Origin: CAXTTV01 sp964247295
GTDB taxonomy: Bacteria > Chloroflexota > Ktedonobacteria > Ktedonobacterales > Ktedonobacteraceae
Assembly: GCA_964247295.1 (NCBI GenBank)
Contig: CAXTTV010000017.1
Span: 1-44,286, forward strand
Length of the DNA: 44,286 bases
Direction: 5' to 3'
Shown piece after piece: positions 8,018 through 16,958 of the stretch. Position numbers and translations under genes: made by a program. Every line of letters begins with the position of its first letter. Position 1 is the first letter of the stretch. A model generated the notes under the pieces. It saw only the letters and a list, made by a program, of their open reading frames with translations, did no database searches and was not told where the DNA came from.

Positions 8018-10381
8018 ATGAAGTCAAGTGTAGCTGAGCGTTCATCGGCGTATCAGGAGCCATTGCAGTCCCCCTCTACCCATCATTCGTCTCAACGGCG
8101 TGCCGGGCTCCCTCACCAACTATACTGGAAGTTTGTTCCCTCCGAGGGCTGGTTCGCCATGGTGCTATTGGCGATCTCGATGGCCTGTGTTGTCTATTCA
8201 ATTGTTGTGGCGAACTGGGTGGCCCACACAGCGATCCTATTCTGGAGCGGGGCTGTGGGTATTCTGGCTGGTCTGATCATCTCAAAGATTCGTTGGATAC
8301 CGCAGCTTTTATTACACATTTCGGTTTGTGTCGCTGGCTACTGGTTGGCGGTTTTTCTCACAAGTGTGGTTGCGTTACATATTCCCTGGACGCAATTAAT
8401 GGCAAGTTTGAAAGGGATGCTCACTGGCGATATCGCAGTGGCTTTAAACGCCAATCATGAGATGAACTTTCTATTCTACCTTTCCTTTCTATGCTTTTTT
8501 CTGGGATATCTTGGGTCCTGGCTAGTCTATCATGCCCACCTGCCGCTTCTGGTGGTTTTAGCCTACTGTTCCATTCTTTTGATTAATCTAAACTATTCTA
8601 ATACGGACCATTCGCACCTGATTTTGATTTTTATGGGTGCGCAGACGCTATTGGTGGCGCGCCTGCAACTGGTGAACCAATTATCGCTTTGGAGTCAGAA
8701 TGGCCTGTATACCGATAAACGCTGGCTGGTCTCAATTACCAATCGGTTTATGCGTTTTGCTTCGCTGTTTGTGGTTCTGGCAATGGTATTAAGTCTGGTA
8801 ATGCCGATCTTTCATCAGAGTCAGAATGGTGTTGTATTCTGGGATGATCTGGATAGTATCTGGTCTAATGTTTCGCACGGAAATTTTCCGCTTGATAACC
8901 CGCAGGCTTTCCTTCAACCTTACCAGCCCGCGACAACGTTTTTTGGCGATACGCTCTCAATTACTGGAAGTGTAAATCTCCCTCCAGGCGATGTTTTGTC
9001 TTACAAAAGTTCGGATAAGCAGCCGCATTATCTTGAAGGCTTTACGTATGACTACTTTGATGGGCACACCTGGTTTAGTCGGGCTACCCAGAACCAGGTG
9101 CATATGAGGCCGCAAGAAATGCTTCCCCAAGAGATTGCAGGAAGCTTCAATCGTCAGGTAACGACTGAGGTGACGGTACTTAATCCGCCGCAAGGGCGTA
9201 ACTATATCTTTGGACCCGGCTCACCGGCATCGTTTAATGTACCAACGCAGATCTCGGTGGCGGCTCCGCAAGCGCTGCCGGTCTCTTGGGAGCAGCAGGG
9301 ATCTTTGACGCTCAATGAACACTACAAAGTAGTTTCTCTTATACCGACGGCCTCTCCACAAGCGCTCGCGATAACACCTTTGCCATCGGAGAGGCCAGAG
9401 GTGTGGCAGTCCGATGATAACTATATGACGGTCTCGTCTTTCTATCTTCAGAAGCCTCGTCTTTCTCCCCTGGTTGAGAAGACGATGAAGCAATGGGTAG
9501 AGAATACGCCTGATGCGTACGAGGCGGTGAAGAGCCTGGAGTCGCACCTGAGCAACTCTAGCTCCTTTACCTATTCATTGAGGAACGACCCTGTGCCAGC
9601 GTCTGTAGATGCGGCGACATGGCTGCTCCAGACGCGCAAAGGGTACTGTACATATTATGCTACGACGATGGTGATGATGGCCCGTGAGATGGGGCTACCT
9701 GCGCGTATGGTGAATGGCTTTAGCCCTGGTAATTTTAATGAGCGGAGTGGACTCTGGACATTGACGGGCGCGGATGCTCATAGCTGGGTTCAGGTGTATT
9801 TCCCTAATTTTGGCTGGGTAGATTTTGATCCTACGCCAGGGTACTCCGCCGGGCAAGCGGCGAACCAGCAGATTGGGAAATCTCAGCCGACACCTCTGGC
9901 ACAGAATAAACCCTTGCCTGTGAAAACGCCGGTGACCGCTAAACCAAAGCCTCAGGATCTACAAGGCCAGGGAACATCAGGGCAGGGAATACAGTCCAAA
10001 TCTTTGTCAGATTCTTTGGGGCTGGTGTTGATGGTTCTGGTCCTGAGCGGGCTTTTACTGGCCGTTGGTTGGCTTGTGGCTCGCGAATGGTGGCGCAGGC
10101 TCTACCCCCATGCAACTCCAATTTCTGGTCTTTACTGGCGTATCTGTCGGGTGGCAACCTTGCTGGGCACGGCTCCAAGTAAATCTCAGACGCCATATGA
10201 GTACAGCCATGAAATGGAGAAACGCTTCCAGCATGATGCTCGACCGTTCTCGTATCTTACCGATCTGTATGTGAAGGAACGCTGGTCACCGGCGTTCAGA
10301 TCTCTGGAAGAAAAGCAGTTGGCTCTGCTGTGGCCTCGGTTGCGCGCTATGCTTTTCCGCTTATTGTGGAAGCGCAAATAG
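8018..10381 (+). CDS. TgpA-type membrane transglutaminase-like protein
   Basis: A large membrane protein: several N-terminal helices (about residues 40-270), an extracytoplasmic region with a transglutaminase-like core, one more membrane helix and a cytoplasmic DUF4129-like tail. The core carries the Cys-His-Asp triad: Cys in KGYCTYYATT, His in ADAHSWVQVYF and Asp in WVDFDPTPG, at residues 544, 588 and 604 from this start. TgpA proteins are thought to act on peptides or peptidoglycan-linked substrates outside the membrane, but the reaction is not settled. ATG 8018 is used because AGGGA lies about 8 nt before it; an in-frame ATG at 7994 has no ribosome site and would add 8 residues. A MoxR ATPase, often found next to TgpA, is absent here. 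Confidence 0.87.
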   Translation: MKSSVAERSSAYQEPLQSPSTHHSSQRRAGLPHQLYWKFVPSEGWFAMVLLAISMACVVYSIVVANWVAHTAILFWSGAVGILAGLIISKIRWIPQLLLHISVCVAGYWLAVFLTSVVALHIPWTQLMASLKGMLTGDIAVALNANHEMNFLFYLSFLCFFLGYLGSWLVYHAHLPLLVVLAYCSILLINLNYSNTDHSHLILIFMGAQTLLVARLQLVNQLSLWSQNGLYTDKRWLVSITNRFMRFASLFVVLAMVLSLVMPIFHQSQNGVVFWDDLDSIWSNVSHGNFPLDNPQAFLQPYQPATTFFGDTLSITGSVNLPPGDVLSYKSSDKQPHYLEGFTYDYFDGHTWFSRATQNQVHMRPQEMLPQEIAGSFNRQVTTEVTVLNPPQGRNYIFGPGSPASFNVPTQISVAAPQALPVSWEQQGSLTLNEHYKVVSLIPTASPQALAITPLPSERPEVWQSDDNYMTVSSFYLQKPRLSPLVEKTMKQWVENTPDAYEAVKSLESHLSNSSSFTYSLRNDPVPASVDAATWLLQTRKGYCTYYATTMVMMAREMGLPARMVNGFSPGNFNERSGLWTLTGADAHSWVQVYFPNFGWVDFDPTPGYSAGQAANQQIGKSQPTPLAQNKPLPVKTPVTAKPKPQDLQGQGTSGQGIQSKSLSDSLGLVLMVLVLSGLLLAVGWLVAREWWRRLYPHATPISGLYWRICRVATLLGTAPSKSQTPYEYSHEMEKRFQHDARPFSYLTDLYVKERWSPAFRSLEEKQLALLWPRLRAMLFRLLWKRK

Positions 10382-10440
10382 GCTGGTAGGGCTTTTACCT
10401 GTACAAAGGTTTCCTTGATAACTCTTTTATAGAAACGGAC

Positions 10441-10458
10441 TATAATGTTTGCTATAAT
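10441..10458 (+). promoter_or_regulatory. Tandem TATAAT elements upstream of the Y-family polymerase gene
   Basis: Two perfect TATAAT hexamers (10441-10446 and 10453-10458) lie 39-56 nt before the start codon. TTGATA at 10415 is 20 bp from the first, which is too long for a normal spacer, so only the -10 part is convincing. Confidence 0.4.
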
Positions 10459-10496
10459 GCAATCAAAAAGTCCAGAAAGTTCTTAAAAAGGATACT

Positions 10497-11924
10497 ATGC
10501 AAGAGTTTCAGGGAGGTTCCTCTGCTTTTATCACCGGTTCCTCGCGTTCGTCGATTGGTAGTACCATACTACCTTTAATGTCTCAACCTGAGGAAGGTGT
10601 AAACGAAGCAAGCAGTGAGGCAGAGAAGGTGTTGGAGCGGGCCCGTATGCGTCAGGGAATCATGCACGTGCGTATCCGCCATTTTTATTGCACGTTGGAG
10701 GAGCAGTCTGATCCCACGTTACGTGGGACAAGTTTTGTGGTGGGGACCGGGACCGGACGGCCTAATGAGCCGGGTCGGGTGATCGACGCCTCTCCTTCCG
10801 CGATCCGCTTCGGGATCACGCCCGGAATGCCGCTCCGGCGCGCGCACAGGATCGCTCCGCGCACCCGCTTTTTGCCCCCATCCTATGAGCTCTATCAGCC
10901 AGTGTTGCAGCAGTTGAGGGATCGCTATCACGCATATTCTCGGATTGTGGAGTCGGTTCCGATCGCGGATGCCTTTATTGATCTTCGAGGGTGTGAACTT
11001 TCCTTTAGTTCTCCTGTGATGCTAGCTGACCGTCTCCAGGCGGAGATCAACAAGATGGGGTTGAATGCGTTGATAGGTGTTTCCAGTGGGAAAGCGATTG
11101 CTGAGATGGCCGCGCTGGTGAGCCGCAAAGAGGGGAGGCAGGGGGTTCTTTATGTGCCTCATAGCCGAGAGTCTTCTTTTGTTCAGACGTTACCAATCTC
11201 GTTGATACTGCATATACGTTCAGCCGGTCTGGGTATCCCCGGAATGGAATTGCAAGATCAAGAGGAGTCGCCGTCGCGTCTGCCAGAGGCCGGGGGGCGC
11301 AATGAGGGCGTCGATCCGGCTGTAGTTGCGGAGGCGATCTCGCATCTCCGCGATTTTGGTATCACGACTTTCGCGCAGTTGCCAAACCTGACTGAAGAGG
11401 CCCTGCGTCGTTTGGGATTAATCGGAAGCTGGCTCTACCATATCACGCGGGGTGAAGACGAGAGTCTGGTGATCCCAGATGCGCCGCCGCTCAGTCAGAA
11501 TGCGCGCATTCGTTTCCAGCATGCGGCGGATGCCGACGAGACCTGCGCGGCGATCCGCAAGCTTTCAAATTATCTTGGGGGACGCTTAAAAGAGCAACGC
11601 TTGAAAGGTCAGGAGCTTTCTTTGATTTTATGGCCCAGCAGTCGACAGAGCCGTGAAACTCGCCAGCTTTATCCGGAAGATGATAGTCAGACAATTGAGA
11701 GGTCGACCTCTGATGAGGCGCTTGGGGGACAGATTAATCTTGCGCGTGAGACTGATGAAGCCGATGTATTGGCGCATCAGGGCTTAATGCTTTTCGCTCA
11801 GCACCATCGACCGGGAACACGCTACCTTCAAGTGCAGTTGCGGGTCGGAGATATCTCATCGGCGATCCCGCAATATTACCCTCCGTTAGCGCGTTCACAT
11901 ACCAGATTGACCCGCAAGTTATAG
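10497..11924 (+). CDS. ImuB-like Y-family DNA polymerase homologue, catalytic acids missing
   Basis: A 475-residue protein with the Y-family (DinB/ImuB) palm and fingers, a helix-hairpin-helix-like region (FGITTFAQLPNLTEEALRRLG) and a C-terminal little-finger-like part. The first catalytic motif, D-x-D in active polymerases, reads R-I-R (MHVRIRHFY, Arg59 and Arg61). The S-x-D-E motif reads PIADAFID, so the Asp-Glu pair is Ala157-Asp158. These losses match ImuB-type accessory proteins of mycobacterial-style mutasomes, which do not synthesise DNA themselves. No imuA or dnaE2 is nearby. The start is ATG 10497, with AAGGATAC upstream. The 3' end overlaps the convergent PPK2 gene by 6 bp. Confidence 0.8.
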   Translation: MQEFQGGSSAFITGSSRSSIGSTILPLMSQPEEGVNEASSEAEKVLERARMRQGIMHVRIRHFYCTLEEQSDPTLRGTSFVVGTGTGRPNEPGRVIDASPSAIRFGITPGMPLRRAHRIAPRTRFLPPSYELYQPVLQQLRDRYHAYSRIVESVPIADAFIDLRGCELSFSSPVMLADRLQAEINKMGLNALIGVSSGKAIAEMAALVSRKEGRQGVLYVPHSRESSFVQTLPISLILHIRSAGLGIPGMELQDQEESPSRLPEAGGRNEGVDPAVVAEAISHLRDFGITTFAQLPNLTEEALRRLGLIGSWLYHITRGEDESLVIPDAPPLSQNARIRFQHAADADETCAAIRKLSNYLGGRLKEQRLKGQELSLILWPSSRQSRETRQLYPEDDSQTIERSTSDEALGGQINLARETDEADVLAHQGLMLFAQHHRPGTRYLQVQLRVGDISSAIPQYYPPLARSHTRLTRKL

Positions 11925-12758
11925 GGGATATCCCTGCTTTTGGAAGGCTTTAAACTGCTCTAGCTCCTGTTTACCGCGAGCTTGAAGCTCTTGATGCCAC
12001 TCATCTTTATACTTTTTCATCGTTTTTACAATGGTATCGGCGATCGCTAGATTGCGATACCATTTATTGTTTGAGGGCACAATATACCAGGGAGCCTCAT
12101 CGGTGCCGCACTTGCTGATTGCGTCCTCGTAAGCTTTCTGATAATCGTTCCAGTATTTGCGCTCCTTCCAATCACTAACGGAAAGCTTCCAGGCCTTATC
12201 AGGATTATCGACCCGAGCTTGAAGTCGTTTTGCTTGCTCCTCATAGCTTATATGGAGAAAAAACTTTAGAATGATCGTGTTGTTGGCGACTAATAGATCC
12301 TCGAAGTTCCGAATCTGCTTGTAGCGCTGTGACCAGACCTCCTCTGGAACAAGGTTATGTACCCGTGTGATCAGCACATCCTCATAGTGGGAGCGGTTAA
12401 AGATCCCCATCATCCCTTTCGCGGGAGTCGCGAGATGGATACGCCAGAGGAAATCATGATTGGCCTCAATCGTTGTTGGGACCTTAAACGAATGCACCTC
12501 ACATCCCTGAGGATTAGTAAAGGAGAGCACATGACGAACCGTCCCATCCTTCCCGCTGGTATCCATTCCCTGAAGGACAATCAACAGACTATGGTGTTGG
12601 GCCGCCGCCAGCAATTCCTGCAACTCAGTAAGCTCTGCTCCTAACTTCTCTAGTTCTTGAGCGGCCTCACTCTTCTTATAGCCTTGAGTTGCATTTGCAT
12701 CGAGATCCTTCAGGTTCACATGTTTTTTGTCATCATTGATCTTCCACGCTAGTTCCAT
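11919..12758 (-). CDS. ppk2: Polyphosphate kinase 2 family phosphotransferase (PPK2)
   Basis: A 279-residue cytosolic enzyme of the PPK2 family, which transfers phosphate between polyphosphate and nucleotides. It has Walker A GMDTSGKDG, a Walker B-like NRSHYEDVL and a basic lid region ending VSDWKERKYW. The length fits single-domain PPK2. The start chosen is ATG 12758, with AAGGTGG five bases upstream; the GTG at 12767 lies too close to that site. Which nucleotide (AMP, ADP or GDP) is used cannot be read here. The last codons overlap the 3' end of the convergent polymerase homologue by 6 bp, so the two transcripts must be antisense to each other. Confidence 0.92.
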   Translation of the reverse strand: MELAWKINDDKKHVNLKDLDANATQGYKKSEAAQELEKLGAELTELQELLAAAQHHSLLIVLQGMDTSGKDGTVRHVLSFTNPQGCEVHSFKVPTTIEANHDFLWRIHLATPAKGMMGIFNRSHYEDVLITRVHNLVPEEVWSQRYKQIRNFEDLLVANNTIILKFFLHISYEEQAKRLQARVDNPDKAWKLSVSDWKERKYWNDYQKAYEDAISKCGTDEAPWYIVPSNNKWYRNLAIADTIVKTMKKYKDEWHQELQARGKQELEQFKAFQKQGYPL

Positions 12759-13197
12759 TGGAGCCACCTTTCTGCCAGGAAACTATTCCTCAATAAGGTA
12801 TACGGTTCAACATATTGAAAAGCAGAAACGAAAATGTCTCTATCTGTTGTCTCCACAAGCATTTGTTGCTAGAATAGTCTTCATTCATTCTGGTTATTCA
12901 CCCTGGATCAATTAGAGAAAATTGAGTACCTCCATAGAAAATTTTAAGGGGGGGGAAGCGTCTTCATGAAGAAAGGATTACTTAAACTATCCAACGTTTG
13001 TCCAGGCAAGAGGGAAAGCAGGTTAAGATTCAGAAGAAGCCTGCACAGAAGAGAGCAGGCATGATATACTTTTATTGTGATGGAACTATTGACACCGATA
13101 CATCTTGCCTCATATACTGCTTTTGCCATTCATCTATGTCCACTTTTGCCTGGTGATGTAGCGTTTTTTCGGCCACGTGTGGAAGAGAAGAGAATTT
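12759..13197. other. Intergenic region with an 8-G run, upstream of the CHAT-Clp gene
   Basis: A 439-bp region between divergent genes. It holds an 8-G run at 12948-12955 within TTAAGGGGGGGGAAG, and the promoter/operator at 13039-13070. No coding frame with a ribosome site was seen. Confidence 0.5.
13039..13070 (+). promoter_or_regulatory. Extended -10 promoter overlapped by an inverted repeat
   Basis: TATACT at 13065-13070 is preceded by TG at 13062-13063 (extended -10) and, 17 bp upstream, by TGCACA at 13042-13047. The perfect inverted repeat GCCTGC-N10-GCAGGC (13039-13060) covers the -35 box and spacer, as a repressor operator would. It lies 128 bp before the CHAT-Clp start codon. Confidence 0.5.
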
Positions 13198-16100
13198 ATG
13201 GAACAACCAGCCCTATTAAGTATTACACGCACAGACAACACATACCGTTTTCGACTGGAGCTCTCCGACAGTCCTGGTACGACGGGAACTGAGTCAAGCG
13301 TTGAGATAACTTCTGAGGTGCGAGAGCGCCTGAGGCGTGCACTTCAAAGTGTCGCGCAATTGACTCAGAGTCAGACACAAGCAGAGACCAGACGACCATC
13401 GTTAAAATTTGGTACGGCTAATGATGCGTTACTTACTCTGGGAACGTTTCTATTTGATGCAATGGTGCCGCCAGCGATTCAAGATATTTTACATCGGCTG
13501 GATGGTTCATTGATAATTCAAAATAATACGCCAGAGATCCCCTGGGAGGTGCTCTACGATAGTAGTGTGAAGCCAGGACGCTTTCTGTGTCAGAGCCTGA
13601 GTATAGGTCGGCAACTGCCTCGCAATGGAGAGTATCCCTCGACACGGCCTGTGGCTTATCCTGAGCGTGCGACCCGGCGTCTGGCGAAGCGTGAGCCTCA
13701 CGGGCTTTCAATCCTGTTCCTGGTGAACCCAACCGGTGAGCGGATTATGGCCGAGGAAGAGGTGGCGACACTCTGTACCTCTTTACCGGAGTCTGTGATG
13801 CGTGGAATTCTCTATCGGCAGCAGGTAAACCAGCTTGAGATGCGGATGCGTGTCAATGCCGAGTCCCCTCTGGTGCTCCATTATGCTGGCCCTCAACCTC
13901 AGACTACCCCTAATGGTGAAATTTCTCTGGCTCTGGCGGGCAACTCTCGTCTGGATAATGGGACGTTGGAGACGCTGTTTCAGAACTTACCTCGTCCACC
14001 TCTTGTCTTTTTAAGCAATTATGAAGCGGAGAGCACGCGCAATGGCTCGCAGCAGGAACGTGAAGAGCAGGTGGACCATCTGGCGCGGGTTCTGATGACT
14101 GCTGGCGCTGGCTCGGTACTGGCTCTGCGTTGGCCGGTACATACTCTGCGCATACGCGAGTTCGCGATCTTATTTTATCAGGAACTGGCGGATGGTGTCT
14201 CTCTAGGAGAGGCTGTGCGGCGGGCCCGCCTCAGTATGTCGCAGCGCCATCCAGAGGATATCTCGTGGGCTGCTTTTGTCCTGTATGGTGATCCTTCTCA
14301 ACGCCTGGCGATCGTGTCTCCAACAAATAAAGATAGAAGCTTTGAGCCCCGCTTTGAAGGCCTCGATGAGAACCAGATCGTACCCCCACTTCTACCATCT
14401 TCCAATGCCCTTGACCGTCGCTTCCTTCAGGAAGTGTTAAGCATTGCTTTATTAGAGGCAAGGCGGATGCACAAGGATTACCTGGGTACCCCTCATTTGT
14501 TTATCGCGTTAACTAAGCTGGATGGCGGCTGCACTCAGGATGCGTTGCGTAGCTTGAATTTTTCGCATAAGCAGGTACGAGATGTGATTCGTCTGGCACT
14601 GGGATCAGGAAAGGCTACTAGCGACACACCGATTCTACCAACCCGGCGCTGTAAAGAGATCCTTCAGACGGCGGAGCGCAACGCTGTGAACGCAGGCTCA
14701 CCGGCTGTGGATGAGCGTGCGATCGCCCAGGCCGTTCTGAGCGAGGGTGATGGTGTTACCTACGAACTCTTGACCAAGCTGGGAATCAATCCCCCGCATC
14801 TCATCGAGTTGATTATGGGGAGCAGCGCGCGGTCACTCTTAGAACTGGTGCCTTCAGCCAGCGTCAACCCGATCGCGGCCCCACCCGATCTTCCGATCGG
14901 CATCAGTCCGGACAATCCTGGAAAAGGCAATAATGCCCTGCTTGAGCGGCTGGGGCGTGATCTTACAAAACAGGCAACTCAGCATCAACTTCCCCCCCTG
15001 ATTGGTCGTGAGAAAGAGTTGCGCCTGCTTATGCAGACATTGATGCTTAAGGATCGCAACAATCCTATTCTGGTTGGAGACTCCGGCGTTGGTAAAACGA
15101 CGATTGTCGCTGGATTGGCCCAGCGGATCGTTGATGGGAAGGTCCCCAATGAACTTAAGGATAAGCGCCTGATTGAGCTCTCGGCCAGTTCTCTGGTCGC
15201 GGGTACCAAGTACCGGGGAGAGTTTGAGGAGCGCCTCCTGAAGGTGTTGGAAGAGGCGGAGGCTGGTGGGAACATCATTCTCTTTATTGATGAGATGCAT
15301 CTGTTGATTGGAACTGGTCGGGCCGCTGATGGTAGTATTGACGCCGCCGGTATTCTTAAGCCGGCGCTGGCCGGTGGCCGGCTCCGCTGCATTGGCGCGA
15401 CAACGCCTCAAGAGTATCGCTTGATTGAGAAGGACGCGGCGATGGAGCGTCGACTGCGTCCAATCACCATTGAGGAGCCCACAGCCGATGAGGCGCTCAT
15501 AATTCTTAGTGGGATGGTTGATCTTTATGAGCAGCATCATGGTGTGAAGATTACCAGGGAGGCTTTATCGGCTGCCGTCCATCTTTCCGTGCAATATCTT
15601 CCCAACCTCAGACTACCTGATAAAGCCTGTAGCGTGCTGGATGAGGCCTGTTCGCAGGCGCGGATCTCGTTTGTAGAAGAACAGGAGAGACAGGAAGAGG
15701 ACGCGGAGGAACTGTCCGAAGAAGATTTTGAGGAGCCGGTAATTACAGCGGCAATGATCGCTGATATGATCTCTTCTCGCACAGGTATCCCTGTTCATGC
15801 TCCGGGTCGTGAGGAGCGGGATCGCCTGTTGAACCTGGAGAGTCGGTTGCGAACTCGCGTGATTGGTCAAGATAAAGCTGTGACACGGGTATCCCAGGCC
15901 ATTCAGGTGGCGCGAGCTGGCCTCAAACCCCGTAGCCGTCCAGTTGGCGTGTTTCTGTTCCTCGGGCCGACCGGTGTTGGTAAAACCGAGCTGGCGCGCG
16001 CGCTGGCCGCCGAGGTGTTTGGCGCAGATGATCACCTGATCCGTGTGGATATGTCAGAGTATATGGAGAAACACGCCGTCTCGCGAATGGTGGGAGCACC

Positions 16101-16812
16101 TCCCGGCTATATCGGCCACGATCAGGAGGGACAGTTAACTGGCAAGCTCCGCCGCCGGCCACACTGCGTGGTGCTGCTAGACGAGGTAGAGAAGGCCCAT
16201 CCAGAGGTATTTGACCTGTTCCTTCAAGTCTTTGACGCTGGTCGCTTAACCGACGCTCAAGGCCATACAGTGGACGCTCAGCATGCCATCTGGATTATGA
16301 CCTCCAACGTTGGAACCGATAAGCTCGGGCGTTCCATCCCCGGTTTCATGATGGGTCGTAAAGGGGTAGCGGAGGAGATGCGTCGTGATCAACTAATGGA
16401 GAGCCTGGGGCAGACCTTCCGACCAGAGTTCCTGAACCGTATCGACGAGATCGTGTTTTTCCAGCCGTTGGAACGCAAAGAGACGCTCCAGATTACCCGC
16501 TTGCAAATGACCGATTTAGCCGCTCGCTTGCTGGAGCAAGGTTTGACCTTGAGCACCGATGAGAGCGCGATCAAGTTGCTCTCTGAAGAAGGCTTCAGCG
16601 AGACACAGGGGGCCCGGCCATTGCGTAGAGTGATCGAGCGCATGCTGACTGTACCTTTGAGCCTGAGGATTTTACTGGGAAATATCCCTGATCGAGGTGA
16701 GGTGCATGTTAGCGCCATCGACGGTAAGTTAGAGATCGACATTCGCGAGCCAGCCCTTGAGTCAGCAGAGCCATCCGGGGAGGGGGAGCTACAAGAGGAT
16801 TTATCGTCTTAG
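13198..16812 (+). CDS. CHAT domain - ClpC-type AAA+ unfoldase fusion
   Basis: A 1204-residue fusion. Residues about 85-375 form a CHAT (caspase-like) domain with the family's end pattern (GAGSVLALRWPV, GVSLGEAVRRAR, WAAFVLYGDP). Its catalytic positions are lost: the His of the G-H-G motif is Pro232 (LHYAGPQ) and the Cys of L-S-A-C is Tyr275 (LSNYEAEST). Residues about 400-540 form a two-repeat Clp N-domain. AAA1 has Walker A GDSGVGKTT (Lys633), Asp698-Glu699 and pore loop KYRG. AAA2 has GPTGVGKTE (Lys929), Asp995-Glu996 and pore loop GYIG. The middle domain is replaced by a short acidic linker. The ClpP-docking loop position reads I-P-G-F. ATG 13198 is used, after GAAGAGAAGAGA; a GTG at 13177 would add seven residues. 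The client and protease partner are unknown. Confidence 0.9.
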   Translation: MEQPALLSITRTDNTYRFRLELSDSPGTTGTESSVEITSEVRERLRRALQSVAQLTQSQTQAETRRPSLKFGTANDALLTLGTFLFDAMVPPAIQDILHRLDGSLIIQNNTPEIPWEVLYDSSVKPGRFLCQSLSIGRQLPRNGEYPSTRPVAYPERATRRLAKREPHGLSILFLVNPTGERIMAEEEVATLCTSLPESVMRGILYRQQVNQLEMRMRVNAESPLVLHYAGPQPQTTPNGEISLALAGNSRLDNGTLETLFQNLPRPPLVFLSNYEAESTRNGSQQEREEQVDHLARVLMTAGAGSVLALRWPVHTLRIREFAILFYQELADGVSLGEAVRRARLSMSQRHPEDISWAAFVLYGDPSQRLAIVSPTNKDRSFEPRFEGLDENQIVPPLLPSSNALDRRFLQEVLSIALLEARRMHKDYLGTPHLFIALTKLDGGCTQDALRSLNFSHKQVRDVIRLALGSGKATSDTPILPTRRCKEILQTAERNAVNAGSPAVDERAIAQAVLSEGDGVTYELLTKLGINPPHLIELIMGSSARSLLELVPSASVNPIAAPPDLPIGISPDNPGKGNNALLERLGRDLTKQATQHQLPPLIGREKELRLLMQTLMLKDRNNPILVGDSGVGKTTIVAGLAQRIVDGKVPNELKDKRLIELSASSLVAGTKYRGEFEERLLKVLEEAEAGGNIILFIDEMHLLIGTGRAADGSIDAAGILKPALAGGRLRCIGATTPQEYRLIEKDAAMERRLRPITIEEPTADEALIILSGMVDLYEQHHGVKITREALSAAVHLSVQYLPNLRLPDKACSVLDEACSQARISFVEEQERQEEDAEELSEEDFEEPVITAAMIADMISSRTGIPVHAPGREERDRLLNLESRLRTRVIGQDKAVTRVSQAIQVARAGLKPRSRPVGVFLFLGPTGVGKTELARALAAEVFGADDHLIRVDMSEYMEKHAVSRMVGAPPGYIGHDQEGQLTGKLRRRPHCVVLLDEVEKAHPEVFDLFLQVFDAGRLTDAQGHTVDAQHAIWIMTSNVGTDKLGRSIPGFMMGRKGVAEEMRRDQLMESLGQTFRPEFLNRIDEIVFFQPLERKETLQITRLQMTDLAARLLEQGLTLSTDESAIKLLSEEGFSETQGARPLRRVIERMLTVPLSLRILLGNIPDRGEVHVSAIDGKLEIDIREPALESAEPSGEGELQEDLSS

Positions 16813-16819
16813 AAGAGCT

Positions 16820-16853
16820 GCAAGCGGCTCTGTTTCTCAACACAGCCGCTTGC
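16820..16853 (+). terminator. Hairpin after the CHAT-Clp gene
   Basis: A perfect 10-bp GC-rich inverted repeat (16820-16829 with 16844-16853) lies 8 nt after the stop codon. No T-run follows, so it may slow or process the transcript 3' end and may not be a classical terminator. The convergent photolyase gene ends at 16959. Confidence 0.45.
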
Positions 16854-16958
16854 TGGCGGAGATGGTTAGCCTCGTACCTTGCTTGTGCTATTGGCAAGTA
16901 GCTCCCCTATGGCTGTTGGCTCTGGAGCGGCGTCCTGGATTGCTTGAGAAGTTGGTCG

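Noticed and set aside
12944..13129. Minus-strand small open frame containing the 8-G run
   Set aside because: There is no ribosome site and it overlaps the promoter/operator of the CHAT-Clp gene.
14854..15540. Minus-strand open frame of 228 codons within the CHAT-Clp gene
   Set aside because: It is antisense to the conserved AAA1 domain. The protein has no recognisable motif, and long antisense frames are common in codon-biased genes.
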